The notes under the pieces: generated by a model
Database searches by the model: none
Told to the model about the DNA's origin: nothing
The model's input: the letters and a program-made list of their open reading frames with translations, nothing else
Shown: positions 1 through 11,544 of the stretch, piece by piece
Numbering within the stretch: the first letter of the stretch is position 1
How the letters are laid out: each line of letters begins with the position of its first letter
Made by a program: the position numbers and the translations under genes
NCBI GenBank assembly: GCA_023014485.1
Contig: JAJOZX010002574.1
Location: 416,501 to 480,500 of the forward strand
Direction: 5' to 3'
Source: Bathynomus jamesi
Taxonomy: Eukaryota; Arthropoda; Malacostraca; Isopoda; Cirolanidae
Length of the DNA stretch: 64,000 nucleotides

Positions 1-368
1 GATTACGGAAGACGCTTGTTAAATCTTTCCCTGACATACTATACGCAAAATTACCATTACGCAAACCTATATGCAAAATTTTGCACTTATCAACGTTAAA
101 TCTCATTTGCCATGTGACCGACCAATCAACGATTTTATTCAGATCTTCCTGGATTTTACCTCTATCTTCGTCATTAATCGCCCTACCACCCAGCTTTGTG
201 TCATCCGCAAACTTTGAAACTGTACTGTACTGACTAGGCCGACATCTAAATCGTTAATATATATATAAGAAAAAGCAAGGGGCCCAATACAGAACCCTGA
301 GGAACGCCACTCGCTACATTAGCCCAACACGACTCCACTCCATCAACGACCACCCTCTGTTTCCTACC
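1..368 (-). pseudogene. CR1-type LINE copy A, RT 3' portion
   Basis: Minus-strand remnant of the reverse transcriptase of a CR1-group non-LTR retrotransposon, cut by the window edge. It aligns base for base with 42600-42945 (copy D), covering the RT region around the FADD motif and the start of the thumb (the stretch just before MRFNVDKCK). Near position 230 the sequence has an extra TACTG-type duplication compared with copy D, which breaks the frame. The coding sequence resumes at 4177, because a hAT element is inserted after base 368. The element has no host role; RT would act in target-primed reverse transcription. Dead copy. Confidence 0.85.
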
Positions 369-3300
369 CAGTGGCGGTCCTAGCTTACATGACGCCCTGG
401 GCGAACCTCACCTTCAGCGCGCCCCCCCCCCCCTGTTCGCCAACACACACACATTCGAATCCCCCCAAAATAAAGGACAGACATAACTTTCACAAAATAA
501 CTTTTTATTGGACTAATTGTTGGAACTTCAGAACCAAAACAGAGACTCAAATTTCTGAATTTTACAAATCCTTCATCACGTAAATAGAATAACTCACTTA
601 AGAGAATGTAATTATGATACTATGAACAGGAAAAATACAAATTAAATTGCACAACTGCCATAAATAAACTAGAGAATCAAATTTCTAAATTGTACAAATG
701 CTCTATCACATAAATAGAATAAGACACTTAAGAGAGGGTAATTATTATGCTACACTTTGAACAAGAAACAAAATAAATTGCACCACAGCACAACTGCCAT
801 CTAAAGCCTGACTCTTCTTACCTTCCTTGATGCAAAGTCATGAATTAAATCATCATATGAAATCTGCTCAGCAATTGTATGATTTATACTGATGATGGCC
901 AGACCGGTAAGGCGTTCCTGTGACATAGTTGACCTCAGGTAGGATTGATGAGCTTCAGCTTTGAAAAGCTCCTCTCTGCTTCAGCAACAGTGACTGGAAG
1001 AGTAAGACCAATTCTGAGAGCAGTCCACAAATTTGGATATATTTCAGAGAGCTCCCTTTCATGGATAAATGTCAGCAGTTCAAGCAAGGATATGGTCTTT
1101 GATGGCAAGTCAGGCAAGTTCTTCAGCTCCTGTGCAAGCTTTCTGCCATCCAAGTCAGATTGTCCCTTAAAGTGTAGTGTAGTACTAAGGTTCACACATT
1201 GTTCTGTCAGCTCCTCAAATGTGAGATTTTGGAAATGTGTCAGCACTCCAAACTTCTCTCCCACAATTTCCAACGTGGAAAATCTTTCCTGAATGGCTGA
1301 TGTTGCAGCATCAACCACTGCATTGAAAAATGTCACCTCCAGCTTCTTCAAAGCATCAATCAAGGGCTCATCAGATGCTTCATAGGAGAAGTGCCGCTTT
1401 GTGGACCTCAGCCATTTTTGTTTTAACACAGCCTCCACATTCATTTGTTCACAGATATCTGTGGCTGCCATTTGTGCAGCCACAAAACCTGTTGCCCTGT
1501 AATTGCGGAGACCTCTCTGTTTTTTTTAGGAGATTTACTGCAACATCAACATGCATGCTATTGCTAGGAGACTGCATCTGCTTGCTCACATGCTGAATTT
1601 GGCACAACAGGTCATGCCACACCACTGAACAAATGGCGAAGCGGTATGACCCAACCTCCTCTGACAGAGATTGAGCCTCGACCTTTATTACAGAGTCTTT
1701 GGTGTGGTCCCTCACCTCGATCAGTGCATCTCTCACTGCAGCTGCCTGATATCTCAGGGGCTCCACACTCTTGATCTTGCTTTCCCACCTTGTATCAGAC
1801 CACATCTTCAATGTGATGTTCATATGTTTTTTCAAAATGGCCCATCGTTGTGTGGAGGCTGAAAACAAGTTGTAAAGCTTCTGCAAGATATGCCAAAGTA
1901 ACTTGTGGCATCAATAGATCCCTTAGCAGCATCGGCCACAAGCAAATTCAGAGAATGAGCCCCACATGGAACAAACAGAGCTCTGGGTTTAATTTCTAGG
2001 AGCCTGGATTGAACACCCTTGTTTTTTCCCCTCATGTTGGCCCCGTTGTCGTATGATTGTCCTCTACAGTCCATGAAAGGAACTTTTAGCTCCTCCAGTC
2101 TCTTCAGAATCAGAGATGCCAAATGTTGACCAGTGGACTCCTCTGCCTCCAAAAACCCCATGAAATGTTCCTTTATATGGGGCTTCCCCTCCAGTGACAC
2201 AACCCGAATCACAACTGACAACTCTTCAGTGTGGCTGATATCTGGAGTGCAATCTAGAATTATTGAAAAAAACTTTGATTGTTTGATGTCGCTCACCATT
2301 GCTGAAATGGTCTTGCTGCTCGACAAATCAATGAGTTTGTTTTGTATGTGGTGGCCGAGGTAGCTGGTGTGACTGGAGGTCCCTTTTTGGACACGGTTAA
2401 TGTGCTCTTGCATTATAGGATCAAATTGTGCCATCAGTTCAACTTCTTTCAGAAAATTGCCATTTGATGGTGAGAACAATTTTTCTGTATGTCCCCTTAG
2501 TGCCAAATTCCTAACTGCCAGAGAATGCACAATAGCAGTGAGACGTGTCAGCACCGCTCTCCATCTCAACTTCTCAGCCTCCAGAAGTGCCATCTCCTGC
2601 TTGTCAATGGTCTCCCCCTTTCTCATCCTCACTGCCAGTTCTTTCCAGATTTTAATAGAATTTAGGTGTTCTGAACTGTTGTCATGTGATGTGAGCAATG
2701 AGCTTGCATGCTTCCAGTCCGAGAGTCCCAAACTTGTTAAATTTATTTTCCTCTTGGAAAATAATGTACAACAGAAACAGAAAAGGCTGTTGTTTTTTAA
2801 GGAATAGACCAACCAACTTCTGGTTATATTTTCCCCACTAACCAATGACTTCCTGAAGTATTGATGGTGGAAACTTCTTCCGTCACTGTCGTTTCTAGGG
2901 AATACAAAGTCAGATGGTACTTGACTTGGTCCCCTGGAAACCAGTTGTGTCCAAATTCTCTCAGTCAGAACTGAAGGCCAGTTAGCAGGGTCGGTGGACA
3001 GAGACTCATCCTCAGGAGGCGATTCTGCTCCAGGCATTTCTAATAGAAAGAACAAGAGCATTACTCATTAGTATACACACCTAAGTTAGATAACACATTA
3101 TTCACAGCACTTTGTTATGGTGGTGGTGTTATGGAATTATGGTGGTGAAACACCACACATACCCAGTAACCCAGACCCAGTGATAATAACATTATAATTT
3201 ATAACTGTTTGCAAAATGCTTTGCAGGGATGCACACACATATACACACACACACGCACACACTCACAGACATATGTGCACACAAACTCACCTGAAGAGTC

Positions 3301-4176
3301 CTGCCGGGGAGAAGTAGAAGCAAATGGGTCTTCATCCTCAGGATCAGACTGCATTTGTGGAGACATATGTGAGGCTGAGGAGGTAGATGGCTCCTCAGCC
3401 TCAATAATGGCAGAAGTAGACGGCTTCTCATCCTGGCTAGTGGCAGAGGGTGTTCCAAAATATTTCAAAAGTGCCCCTGCAAATAGTAAAATAGAACATA
3501 ATAGACCAATGCATGAATAGGCTAGTACAATTAATTTAACATGTTATTAAGCACAATTTATTAAACTTTTAGAATAGGAAACAAATGAATAATACAACCT
3601 CCTTGGTTAATGGCTAATTATATACATAATAGTACACTTCAAATGACTCAGAAAGCTATATCACAAAATAGCAGTGCAATATAGCAGTGAAGAGTAGATG
3701 ACATAGCTCTATACCTTTATCTTTTGCTCGTTTCTCCTCTTCTTCTTTCCTCTTTTTTCTAAACTGAGCACCTGATAGCTTTGACCTCTTCTTATCCATT
3801 TGCGGTTATTTGACAGACCTTAGTGGCTTAGTGTGAAGATTCGTTCTGTAATAAATAATATACATTTCACTATTTAACCAAACCCAGAAAAATAACATTA
3901 CATATGTTAAAGTATGGGCCTTTATTCCCAATAATATTAATCTGGAAGCATTTTGCATTGTTTAGGTCTTTTATGGGAAGGTTTATGGAAAATGCAATAG
4001 ATGGTTTTTTATTAATAAAAATATATTTATTGATCTTTTATTATTTATTTTATTTTTTATTTATTTCTTTATTTATTTATTCTTATTTTTATTTTTTTTG
4101 CAGGCGCTCATGCCGCCCCTCCACAAATGCCGCCCTGTGCGGCTGCCCATATTGCCCATATGAGGAACTGCCACTG
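369..4176 (-). mobile_element. hAT DNA transposon (3.8 kb) inserted in CR1 copy A
   Basis: Complete element with short imperfect TIRs: left CAGTGGCGGTCCT, right (reverse complement) CAGTGGCAGTTCCT. It is flanked by a perfect 8-bp direct repeat TTCCTACC (361-368 and 4177-4184), the hAT hallmark. CR1 copy D at about 42938 shows the empty site with a single TTCCTGCC, which confirms both boundaries. The transposase gene lies inside on the minus strand. About 370 bases at the right end are AT-rich TTTATTTA-type sequence, and 3215-3280 is a CA-rich microsatellite in intron 2. Confidence 0.95.
801..3799 (-). pseudogene. hAT transposase, TTF/ZMYM1-like, 3 exons, frameshifted
   Basis: Cut-and-paste transposase of the hAT group often annotated as zinc finger MYM-type 1-like or 52 kDa repressor-like. 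Exon 1 is 3799-3715 (starts MDKKRSKLSG, basic), exon 2 is 3476-3291, exon 3 is 3039-801. Donors GTATAG and GTGAGT and acceptors TTTGCAG and TATTAG keep the reading frame. In order: basic N-terminus, acidic/serine-rich linker, TTF-type zinc finger (HHQYFRKSLVSGEN.. FCFCCTLFS), DUF4371-like core with LDCTPDISHTE, then hAT C-terminal dimerisation segment (VAEAERSFSKLKLI). Frame breaks occur near 1885, 1511 and 940; beyond the last the sequence still encodes SYLRSTMSQERLTGL and ends at a TAG at 801-803. Homologous relics occur at 28520-28837 and 62263-64000. Confidence 0.9.
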
Positions 4177-5950
4177 TTCCTACCTCGCAACCACTCTTCT
4201 AGCCAATTTATTACTACACCCCTGATTCCATGAGCCTTAGTTTTTTCAATGAGTCTTTTGTGCGGCACGGTGTCAAACGCTTTTTGAAAATCTAAATACA
4301 CTACATCAACCACCCGATGTCTATCGTAAACATCAACCAGGCTTTGGAAAAATTCTAAAAGATTAGTTAAGCAAGATTTGTTTCGCCTAAATCTGTACTG
4401 CGTATTTCTAACTAGTTTATGGAATTCTAAGTGTTTGACTATACGATCCCTAATTATTGATTCCAGTAACTTACCTACAACAGACGTTAAACTGATTGGC
4501 CTATAATTTCCCGTCGCACCTTTATCGCCTTTCTTAAAGATAGGTGTTACGTTTGCTAACTTGAAATTATCTGGTACGCACCCCTCAGAAATAGACACAT
4601 TAAAAATCTTTGTTAGCGGCACAACAGTGCTATCTTTTAATTCTTTTAGTTGTATGGGATATATGGAATCTGGCCCCAGTGATTTACACGTTTTCATTTT
4701 ATCAATATAGCGCATTACGTCACCTTCACTAACCACAATATTATCCAAAATATTACCATTATCAAAAGGTATTAGGTCTATGACTGTAGGGATATTCGTT
4801 ACATCGTCTATAGTAAAAACTGACGTAAAAAATTCATTTAGCAAGGTAGCCATTTCCTTGTTTTCAGAAACTAGATCTCCGTTTACATTTTTCAAAGGCC
4901 CAAGATGCTTTTTACTGGATTTCTATTATTGACGTATTGAAAGAATCGCTTGGGGTTTTCTTTACCATCACGAGCTATGGAGATTTCAAATTCGCACTTG
5001 GACTTTTTTATTACACTTTTCGCTTCACACCTTAGAGATATGTAGTTGTTTCGTAACCACAAATTGTCTTTATCGCACTTATGTAACCTATAAGCCCTAT
5101 CTCTACTCTTCATAATGTCTCCTGTTCTAGAAGTAAACCACAAAGGCTTATTGTTTACTTTCGCACGCTTAATTTTGTATGGAAAACATTCCTCATTTAT
5201 AGTCCTAAATACTGTTTCGAACGATTCCCACATTAGTTTTGCGTTGGAATTCCCCATTATGTTTTCCCAATTGACGTGTGACAATTTATTTCGAAATTTA
5301 CTAAAGTCTGCATGCTGGAAGTTAGGAATTTTAGTCGAGTTAGCTGGTTTCGAGTGACTTACTGAGAGGACAAACTCTACCATATTGTGATCGCTATTGC
5401 TTAACGGTTCTATTACTTGAAGATCAGTAATTGGCCTATCATCTGTAGTTATTACTAAATCTAAAATACTGTCCAACCTCATAGGTTCCCCAACCTTTTG
5501 AATAAGAAAGCTATCCTCGAGAAAATTAGCTAAACGATTACCTTCCGCATCTCCCTGCATTGTATCGTAATTTACGTTAGCGCAATTAAAGTCACCCACA
5601 ACTAAAGCCTACTCACTACTGATTATTCTCTTTAGTTCACGATATAATGCTTCATCCATATCAGCTGTTTGATTAGGGGGTCTATATATAACCACAAGAA
5701 GTTTAAAATCGTTCAATTTAAGTTCTACTATAGTCGAATCTATCAGTTCTGGAATTTTGTGCTTTACTTCTATAACGTTCGCTATATTATCTTTGATATA
5801 CAACATAACACCGCCTCCTCACCTACCTATTCTGTTTTTAACAAAAAGTCTATAACCTTTAATTTGATACTCCCCTACAAAGTCACGAGTTTCAGTGCTA
5901 AGCCACGATTCATTTATCGCAATTATATCATAGTCTTTACAAGCAATTAA
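4177..5950 (-). pseudogene. CR1-type LINE copy A, endonuclease and RT 5' part
   Basis: Continuation of the LINE at 1-368 beyond the hAT insertion. Reading on the minus strand from 5950: a 5'-truncated AP-endonuclease (DIIAINESWLS, GGVMLYIKDN, YRPPNQ, MGDFNCANVNYD, SNSDHNMVEF), a linker, then RT with SLGPDSIYP, NYRPISLTSVVGKLLESII, the catalytic block YLDFQKAFDTVPH and WLEEWLRGR. A stop falls near 5830 (in IGR*GGG), another near 5607, and a frame break near 4893. Sister copy D (42206-44033) is the closest relative here and is itself truncated further in. Assignment to CR1 rests on the esterase-bearing relative at 49.6-54.3 kb and its 8-bp tail repeat. Confidence 0.85.
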
Positions 5951-5986
5951 AGATCATGAGTTTTTTAATACTTCACAGTACTATAG
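5951..5986 (-). repeat. CR1 copy B, 3' UTR fragment left of transposon
   Basis: Thirty-six bases match the CR1 3' UTR at 41807-41843 (GATCATGAGTTTTTCAATAC then CACAGTACTAT). The UTR continues at 10291 after the inserted Sola-like element. The left junction is where the truncated 5' end of CR1 copy A begins. Confidence 0.75.
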
Positions 5987-6790
5987 GGGGTCATTCTCTG
6001 TCAGATCAACCAAAATAAATTGAAATTAACACCCTCATCTCTCATATTTTGCTGAAATTTGGTTTATAGGGAGTTTGAGAGCCCTGAATCCATTTCTGAA
6101 ATTATAAGGTCAATCCGACCAACAGTTCAAGAGATATGACCTCGGGCAATTTGAGGTCACTCGCGAGGTTACTAACATTTGGCGAGCCATAACTTGGGTA
6201 ATAATTGTCATAATTATATAAAAATATATATTTAGAATCAGAAAACAACAAGGAATCCAAATATGCAAGTTTTAGAACTCTAGGTTGAAAAATAAAAAAG
6301 TTACACTGTAACCAAAATTTGAGGTCACGATTTGACCTCTGGGGTATCAAATGAGAATTTTTTTTTTAAATGTAAAAAATGAAGGCATAGGCATTGGCTA
6401 TTAGAATCAGCAAAAAAAAGTTTGTTTATGTTAGTATTTTTCATGTAACTAACATAAGTGAACACCATATTCATAAGTTGTGCGTCAATTCTACCTATTT
6501 TTTCACACAAGCTCATAATTTGACCTATAGAAATTAAAATTACATTTTTTATAGATATAAAAAACAAGTCAGAGTTCTTGACTAATAGAAACAATCATAA
6601 AAAGTTTGTTTATGTTGGTACTTTTCATGTAACTAACTTATAAGTGAACATATTTATAAATTGCTTGTCATTTCAAGGAATTTTTATATCTTAGCTATCA
6701 ATTTGACCTCAAGCTCCAAGAATTTAATAAAAATTGTATTTCACTGCTAATCTACACTGGCAATAATAGTTATAATAGTGAAAGGGGAAG
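5987..6790 (+). repeat. Left terminal inverted repeat of transposon 1
   Basis: Pairs with 9622-10290. It carries several TGACCT/AGGTCA half-sites (for example around 6115, 6135, 6150, 6315 and 6330), a notable spacing of direct and inverted copies. Bases about 6595-6730 repeat the segment from about 6410 (AAAGTTTGTTTATGTT then TTTTCATGTAACTAAC), so the left arm is longer than the right by an internal duplication. The arm ends near CACTGGCAATAATAGTTATA. Confidence 0.8.
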
Positions 6791-7054
6791 ACTAAGCTCA
6801 CATGTAGCCTAAACAAACCTGTTGAAACATGTTGCTACTTGTCTAAGTGCAGAATCAACACAGATAGTTGCAAAATTCCTTGTCTACAGGTTAGTACAGT
6901 TCCAGCCAGCACTGTGGGTGGCTGGTGGGTATGGTGTTTTAATGAGCCTCAGAGACTATCAAGGCCTAAAATATTAAGTGTGTATAGCTATATATTTTCT
7001 AAAAAATATATATTACCTAATTGTAAATCCTATATCTTTACAGATCAAAATACA

Positions 7055-9609
7055 ATGGTTCGGCACTTGAAATACTGCCAGGACCCTATTAAAAAACGCA
7101 AGAAACGCATAACAATCAATCTTAGAAAAGTGACTGATGTACTTGTTGAAAAATGTGCTGGAAGAGTGAAAAAAGACTCATTGTTGTGTGTGAACTGCTG
7201 GACACTGATAATGAAAAACCCCACTATACTTAGTACCACTGAAAACAACGAGTCTGAGCAGGATTCAAATGAATCATCTACTATCAGTGGCTTGAGTAAC
7301 ATCTCTTCAATTCAAGATCTGGACAATGACAGTGATTGCTTGATAAAGGAAAATCCTTCAACTTCAGTTGAACCAGTTCTAGCATTTCTGGACCAAACAC
7401 CAGTTAAAAAAAGTAAGTAATAAATTAATATAATAACTTATACTTTACTACAAGGTCTGTTTGATCTACTATATAGCCAATTATATAGCATTTAAGGTAC
7501 TATAATTAATATTTAATTACTAATATTCAGGTGTGTGAAACCTTTTTTTCTGTTCTTTTCAGAAGGGCTGTCATTAAGCCAGAAAAAGCGCAAGGCTCGT
7601 GGTAAGCTATCATCTGCTCAGAAACACTGAAGGAGAGGCTAGAACTCAGTTATGGTGTTCAAATTACCGAGGAGGTAAGTGATACTTCAAAACCTGAAAA
7701 ACATCTAGACAAATTAATGAATGAATTGGAACAGTCATTCCTGGAGAGCAAATGTCACCATCACAAACTACAAATATTGACACTCTCACCATACACAATT
7801 GAAAAAACAGCTAGTTTCTTTCAAACTACAACATACATGGTGAAAAGAAGCCGTTCACTTAAATCAGAACATGGAATCCTTCCGAAGATTCCACTAATGA
7901 GCAAAGGAAAAGTGATATCTGAAGAACACAAAGATATAGTTAGAAGATTCTATGAGTCAGAAGAGGTTAGTCGTATGTGTCCTGGCCAAAAGGATTGCGT
8001 GAAAGTTATCAGTGCTGAAGGTGCAATGAAGGTGCAAAAATGATTGGTCCTCGGGAATTTAAGAGAGATGTTTGAACTATATAAAAATGATGAAAAGAAT
8101 CCCAAAATAGGATTTTCCACATTTGCAAAATTACGGCCATCATATTGTGTGCTTGCCGGTAGTGGTGGGACTCATTCTGTCTGTGTCTGCACATACCATC
8201 AAAATCCAAAATTGCAGCTGGCTGCATTGGGAGAAAGAGGTCTTTCATACAAGGATCTTATGGATTACAGTGTCTGCAGTACAGAAAGAGAGACTTGCAT
8301 GATGCAACTTTGCAATGATTGCCCAAGAGAAGAGGGTGTCCTGGATTTTCTTGAGTTACTTGACAGTGTGAAATCAGCTCCAAATGAAATATCTTACAAG
8401 CAATGGGTGACTGTTGACCGTTGTACAATGGTTGATAAGGTGGAGCCACTTCATGAATACTTATCATCCCTAAGCATGAAAATATCCCGCATGGTTCGTC
8501 ATCACTTTGTTGCTCAGCAACAATCACAGTACTTCAAGCAGTTGAAAGAAACACTACCACCTCAGAGCGAGGTAGTTATAGTAGGTGATTTCTCTGAGAA
8601 TTATTCTTTCATTGTCCAGGATGCTGCCCAAGGGTTTCACTGGGACAATTCACAGTGTACAGTTCACCCTTTTGTCATCTATTATAGATCATCTGCAGAC
8701 CAGGAACTTAGCCATTTTAGTGTCTGTTTCTTATCTGCATCACTAAAACACAACACTATAATGGTTTACTCATTCATATTGAAGCTTATGACATATGTTA
8801 AATTCAGATGCCCACAATTGAAGAAGGTGCACTATTTCTCAGATGGATGTGCTGGCCAATATAAGAAGAGATACAACTTCACAAATCTCTGTTACCATGA
8901 AGAGGATTTTGGTCTGTCTTGTGAATGGCACTTCTTTGCTACATCCCATGGCAAAAATGCATGTGATGGGATTGGAGGAACAGTGAAAAGAGCTACTGCT
9001 CGTGCCAGTTTGCAGAGAACTACAGAGGCAAATTCTTACACCAGAACACGTTTCAGTTTTGTGAAGAAAACTTGAGCAAGAAGATAAATTTTTCTTTGTA
9101 ACTACAGCTGATTTGAAAGATGCAGAAGAACGGTTGGAACATCGATTCAAGGATAGTAGGGCTATTCCTGGAACTCAGAAATATCATAGATTTGTTCCCC
9201 TAAACAAGGAAGAACTGATGGTGTATCCATTTCAAGTGGCATTGGAGAAAAGAAAAGAATAAGGAAAAGTCATTTTACTAATGAACCTGCAATGCTTGCT
9301 AACCTAAAATGTGTCAAACCAGGAGAGTATGTTGGCTGCATTTATGACATGCAAGTTTGGTATGGAATTGTGGAGGAATATTGTGAAGAGTTTGATGATT
9401 TCACTGTGAACTTTCTACATCCCTCTGGGTCATCAGGATCAAGTGCATATTATTATCCATCAAACAAGGATTCATGTGCAGTGCCAGGACATCATATATT
9501 AACTGTAATGAGTTGTCCTACCCTAAGAGGAGGCAGCAGAATTCAATACATTTTTCCACAAAAAGAAATTGATGAGAGCATCGAGCATGCAAAAATTGTA
9601 TTAGGCTAG
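7055..9609 (+). pseudogene. Transposase-like gene of transposon 1 (Sola-like family)
   Basis: Family of large TE-encoded proteins seen twice in this window. The likely start is the ATG at 7055 (MVRHLKYCQD), after a possible 5' exon junction (CTTTACAG at 7034-7041). A donor GTAAGT at 7412 and acceptor TTTTCAG near 7560 suggest an intron. Ordered features: Cys-pair region LLCVNCWTLI, coiled linker, HTH-like EKTASFFQTTTYMVKRS, Cys cluster HSVCVCTYH and CMMQLCNDC, then an RNase H-like core with VIVGDFSENYSF, HYFSDGCAGQYKK and EWHFFATSHGKNACDGIGG, and a C-terminal domain VGCIYDMQVWYG.. FTVNFLHPSG. Acidic residues in the three core motifs are candidates for a DDE/D triad. Damage: indel near 7625, an in-frame TGA at 8041-8043 (KVQK*LVLGN, likely CGA to TGA), and frame breaks near 9070 and 9265. 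Confidence 0.75.
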
Positions 9610-9621
9610 CACATGAATCCT

Positions 9622-10290
9622 CTAAGTAGGTCTTCCCCTTTCACTATTATAACTATTATTGCCAGTGTAGATTAGCAGTGAAATACAATTTTACATTTTT
9701 TGCCTTTGTTTTTATATCTATAAAAAAATGTAATTTTAATTTCTATAGGTCAAATTATGAGCTTAAGTGTGAAAAAATAGGTAGAATTGATGCACAACTT
9801 ATGAATATGGTGTTCACTTATATGTTAGTTACATGAAAAATACTAACATAAACAAACTTTTTTTTGCTGATTCTAATAGCCAATGCCTATGCCTTCATTT
9901 TTACATTTAAAAAAAAATTCTCATTTGATACCCCAGAGGTCAAATCGTGACCTCAAATTTTGGTTACAGTGTAACTTTTTTATTTTTCAACCTAGAGTTC
10001 TAAAACTTGCATATTTGGATTCCTTGTCGTTTTCTGATTCTAAATATATATACTTTTATATAATTGTGACCATTATTACCCAAGTTATGGGTCGCCAAAT
10101 GTTAGTGACCTCGCAAGTGACCTCGCAAGTGACCTCAAATTTCCCGAGGTCATATCTCTTGAACCGTTGGTCAGATTGACCTTATAATTTCAGAAATGGA
10201 TTCAGGGCCCACAAACTCCCTATAAACCAAATTTCAGCAAAATCTGAGATGAGGGTGTTAGGCACTGGTTGATCTGACAGAGAATGACCC
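9622..10290 (-). repeat. Right terminal inverted repeat of transposon 1
   Basis: Inverted match to 5987-6790, from CTTCCCCTTTCACTATTATA to the terminal GAGAATGACCC. Near 10105-10130 a GTGACCTCGCAA unit is duplicated in tandem, adding to the TGACCT half-site density. Confidence 0.85.
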
Positions 10291-11171
10291 ATAGGGGGCA
10301 CCACTCAGCAGAGGAATCTCTCTAAATGGGGTGTGTAAGGACAGAAAGTATCCCCTAACCCAAGATGCTGCCTCCCTATATCCCACTACACTCATGTTGA
10401 GCTGTGGGATTTATCACCTAAATGCACATAATATATATGAAATAAACTAGTACCATTCATACAATAAAAATGGGCTTAACTTAAACACTATCAGCAGATG
10501 TCCCTTGCACACATCAAACTATCCAACCTTCTTTTGAAAGAATCAAGTGTATCTGAAGTCACCACTTCTTCTGTCAGACTGTTCCAAAACTTAATTACTC
10601 AGTTTGTAAAACTATGTTTTCTTAAATTTTTTCTACATCTTGGCTTAAATAATTTCATACTATGACCTCTAGTCTGGTTATTGTGATCTTTAATGAAAAG
10701 AGAATAAAAATCTATCTTATCCAACCCTTTTATCATTTTATACACCTCTATCATATCACCCCTTAACCACCACCTTGTTAATGAGAACATGTTTAGATAC
10801 ACCAGTCTTTCCTTATATATCAATTGTCTTAGAGATGGGATCATTCTTGTTGCTCATTTCTGTACTTTTTCCAGTTTTTCAGTATCTTGTATCAAATAGG
10901 GACTATTAAATTGAATACAGTATTCAAGGAGGGGTCTCACATATGAAATGTATAGTTGCTTATAATATTGGGCGGTTTGCATTCAATGTGTGTGTGCATG
11001 AGATTGAGTCTAGCATTTGCTTTATTTCTGATTTCCATACATTGATTTCAGGGTTTAAGTTCATTAGTCACAGTGACACCAAAGTTTCTCTCTTTATCAT
11101 AATTTTTAATCCAAATTCCATTCATATTGTATTCAAATTCTAGATTTTTTGGCCCAATATGCATAACTAGG
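10291..11171 (-). pseudogene. CR1-type LINE copy B, RT C-terminus and 3' UTR
   Basis: Minus-strand 3' portion of a CR1 of the same subfamily as copy E (49560-54348). The 3' UTR occupies 10291 to about 10500. Coding sequence then reads IPSLRQLIYKERLVYLNMFS and RGDMIEVYKMIKGLDKIDF, the C-terminal region downstream of RT, and continues up to the segment matching MHIGPKNPEF around 11160. A stop after KNLRKHSFTN breaks the frame relative to copy E. The copy is 5'-truncated at about 11171, typical of incomplete target-primed reverse transcription. Confidence 0.85.
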
Positions 11172-11540
11172 GTGTGCCTAAAATTAAGCTATTTTTTCTA
11201 ATACCACATATCTTTATTTTGTGGCAATGAATGAAAAACTAATATAGACAAAATTTTATTGAATTCAGTTAATATTAACAGGGTGCTCAATTCACTGAAA
11301 AGTTCCACTTCAAAAAAGTTGTACCATAACTAAAAAATTCCATACTTTTAAGACTATTTCAACTTGAGCTTAATTATTTTCAAAATTTAACATAAATATA
11401 CTTTTGGAGTCTTCTGAACATTCACGTAAGCCTATCTTTTTTAATCTCTTTGTAGGCCTATACAAAAACTACACACACAATATATTTTACACACAAAATA
11501 ACCATAGTAGGCCCTATAGTTTTTGAATAACACTTATTAA
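11172..11540. other. AT-rich spacer
   Basis: I see no gene here. The sequence is AT-rich with an ACACACA-like patch near 11470-11500. It lies between a truncated CR1 and the end of a decayed transposase. Confidence 0.5.
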
Positions 11541-11544
11541 CATA

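Larger units (their letters stand above)
5987..10290 (+). mobile_element. Long-TIR DNA transposon 1 (Sola-like, tentative)
   Basis: A 4.3-kb element with very long TIRs (about 670-800 bp) starting GGGGTCATTCTCTGTCAGAT on the left and GGGTCATTCTCTGTCAGATC (reverse complement) on the right. It sits in a CR1 3' UTR whose intact versions read CAGTACTAT-GGGGGCACC, and the target ATAG is repeated at 5983-5986 and 10291-10294. Because of the G-run the TSD could be read as 5 bp (ATAGG); the sister copy at 56577-61282 favours 4 bp. The transposase-like gene is inside on the plus strand. A 4-bp TSD and a GQ(Y/N)K-type motif suggest Sola, but I cannot confirm the superfamily. Confidence 0.85.

Noticed and set aside
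5955..6000. CR1 copies A and B as one continuous element
   Set aside because: Coding ends in endonuclease at about 5950 and the next bases are 3' UTR, so two copies abut.
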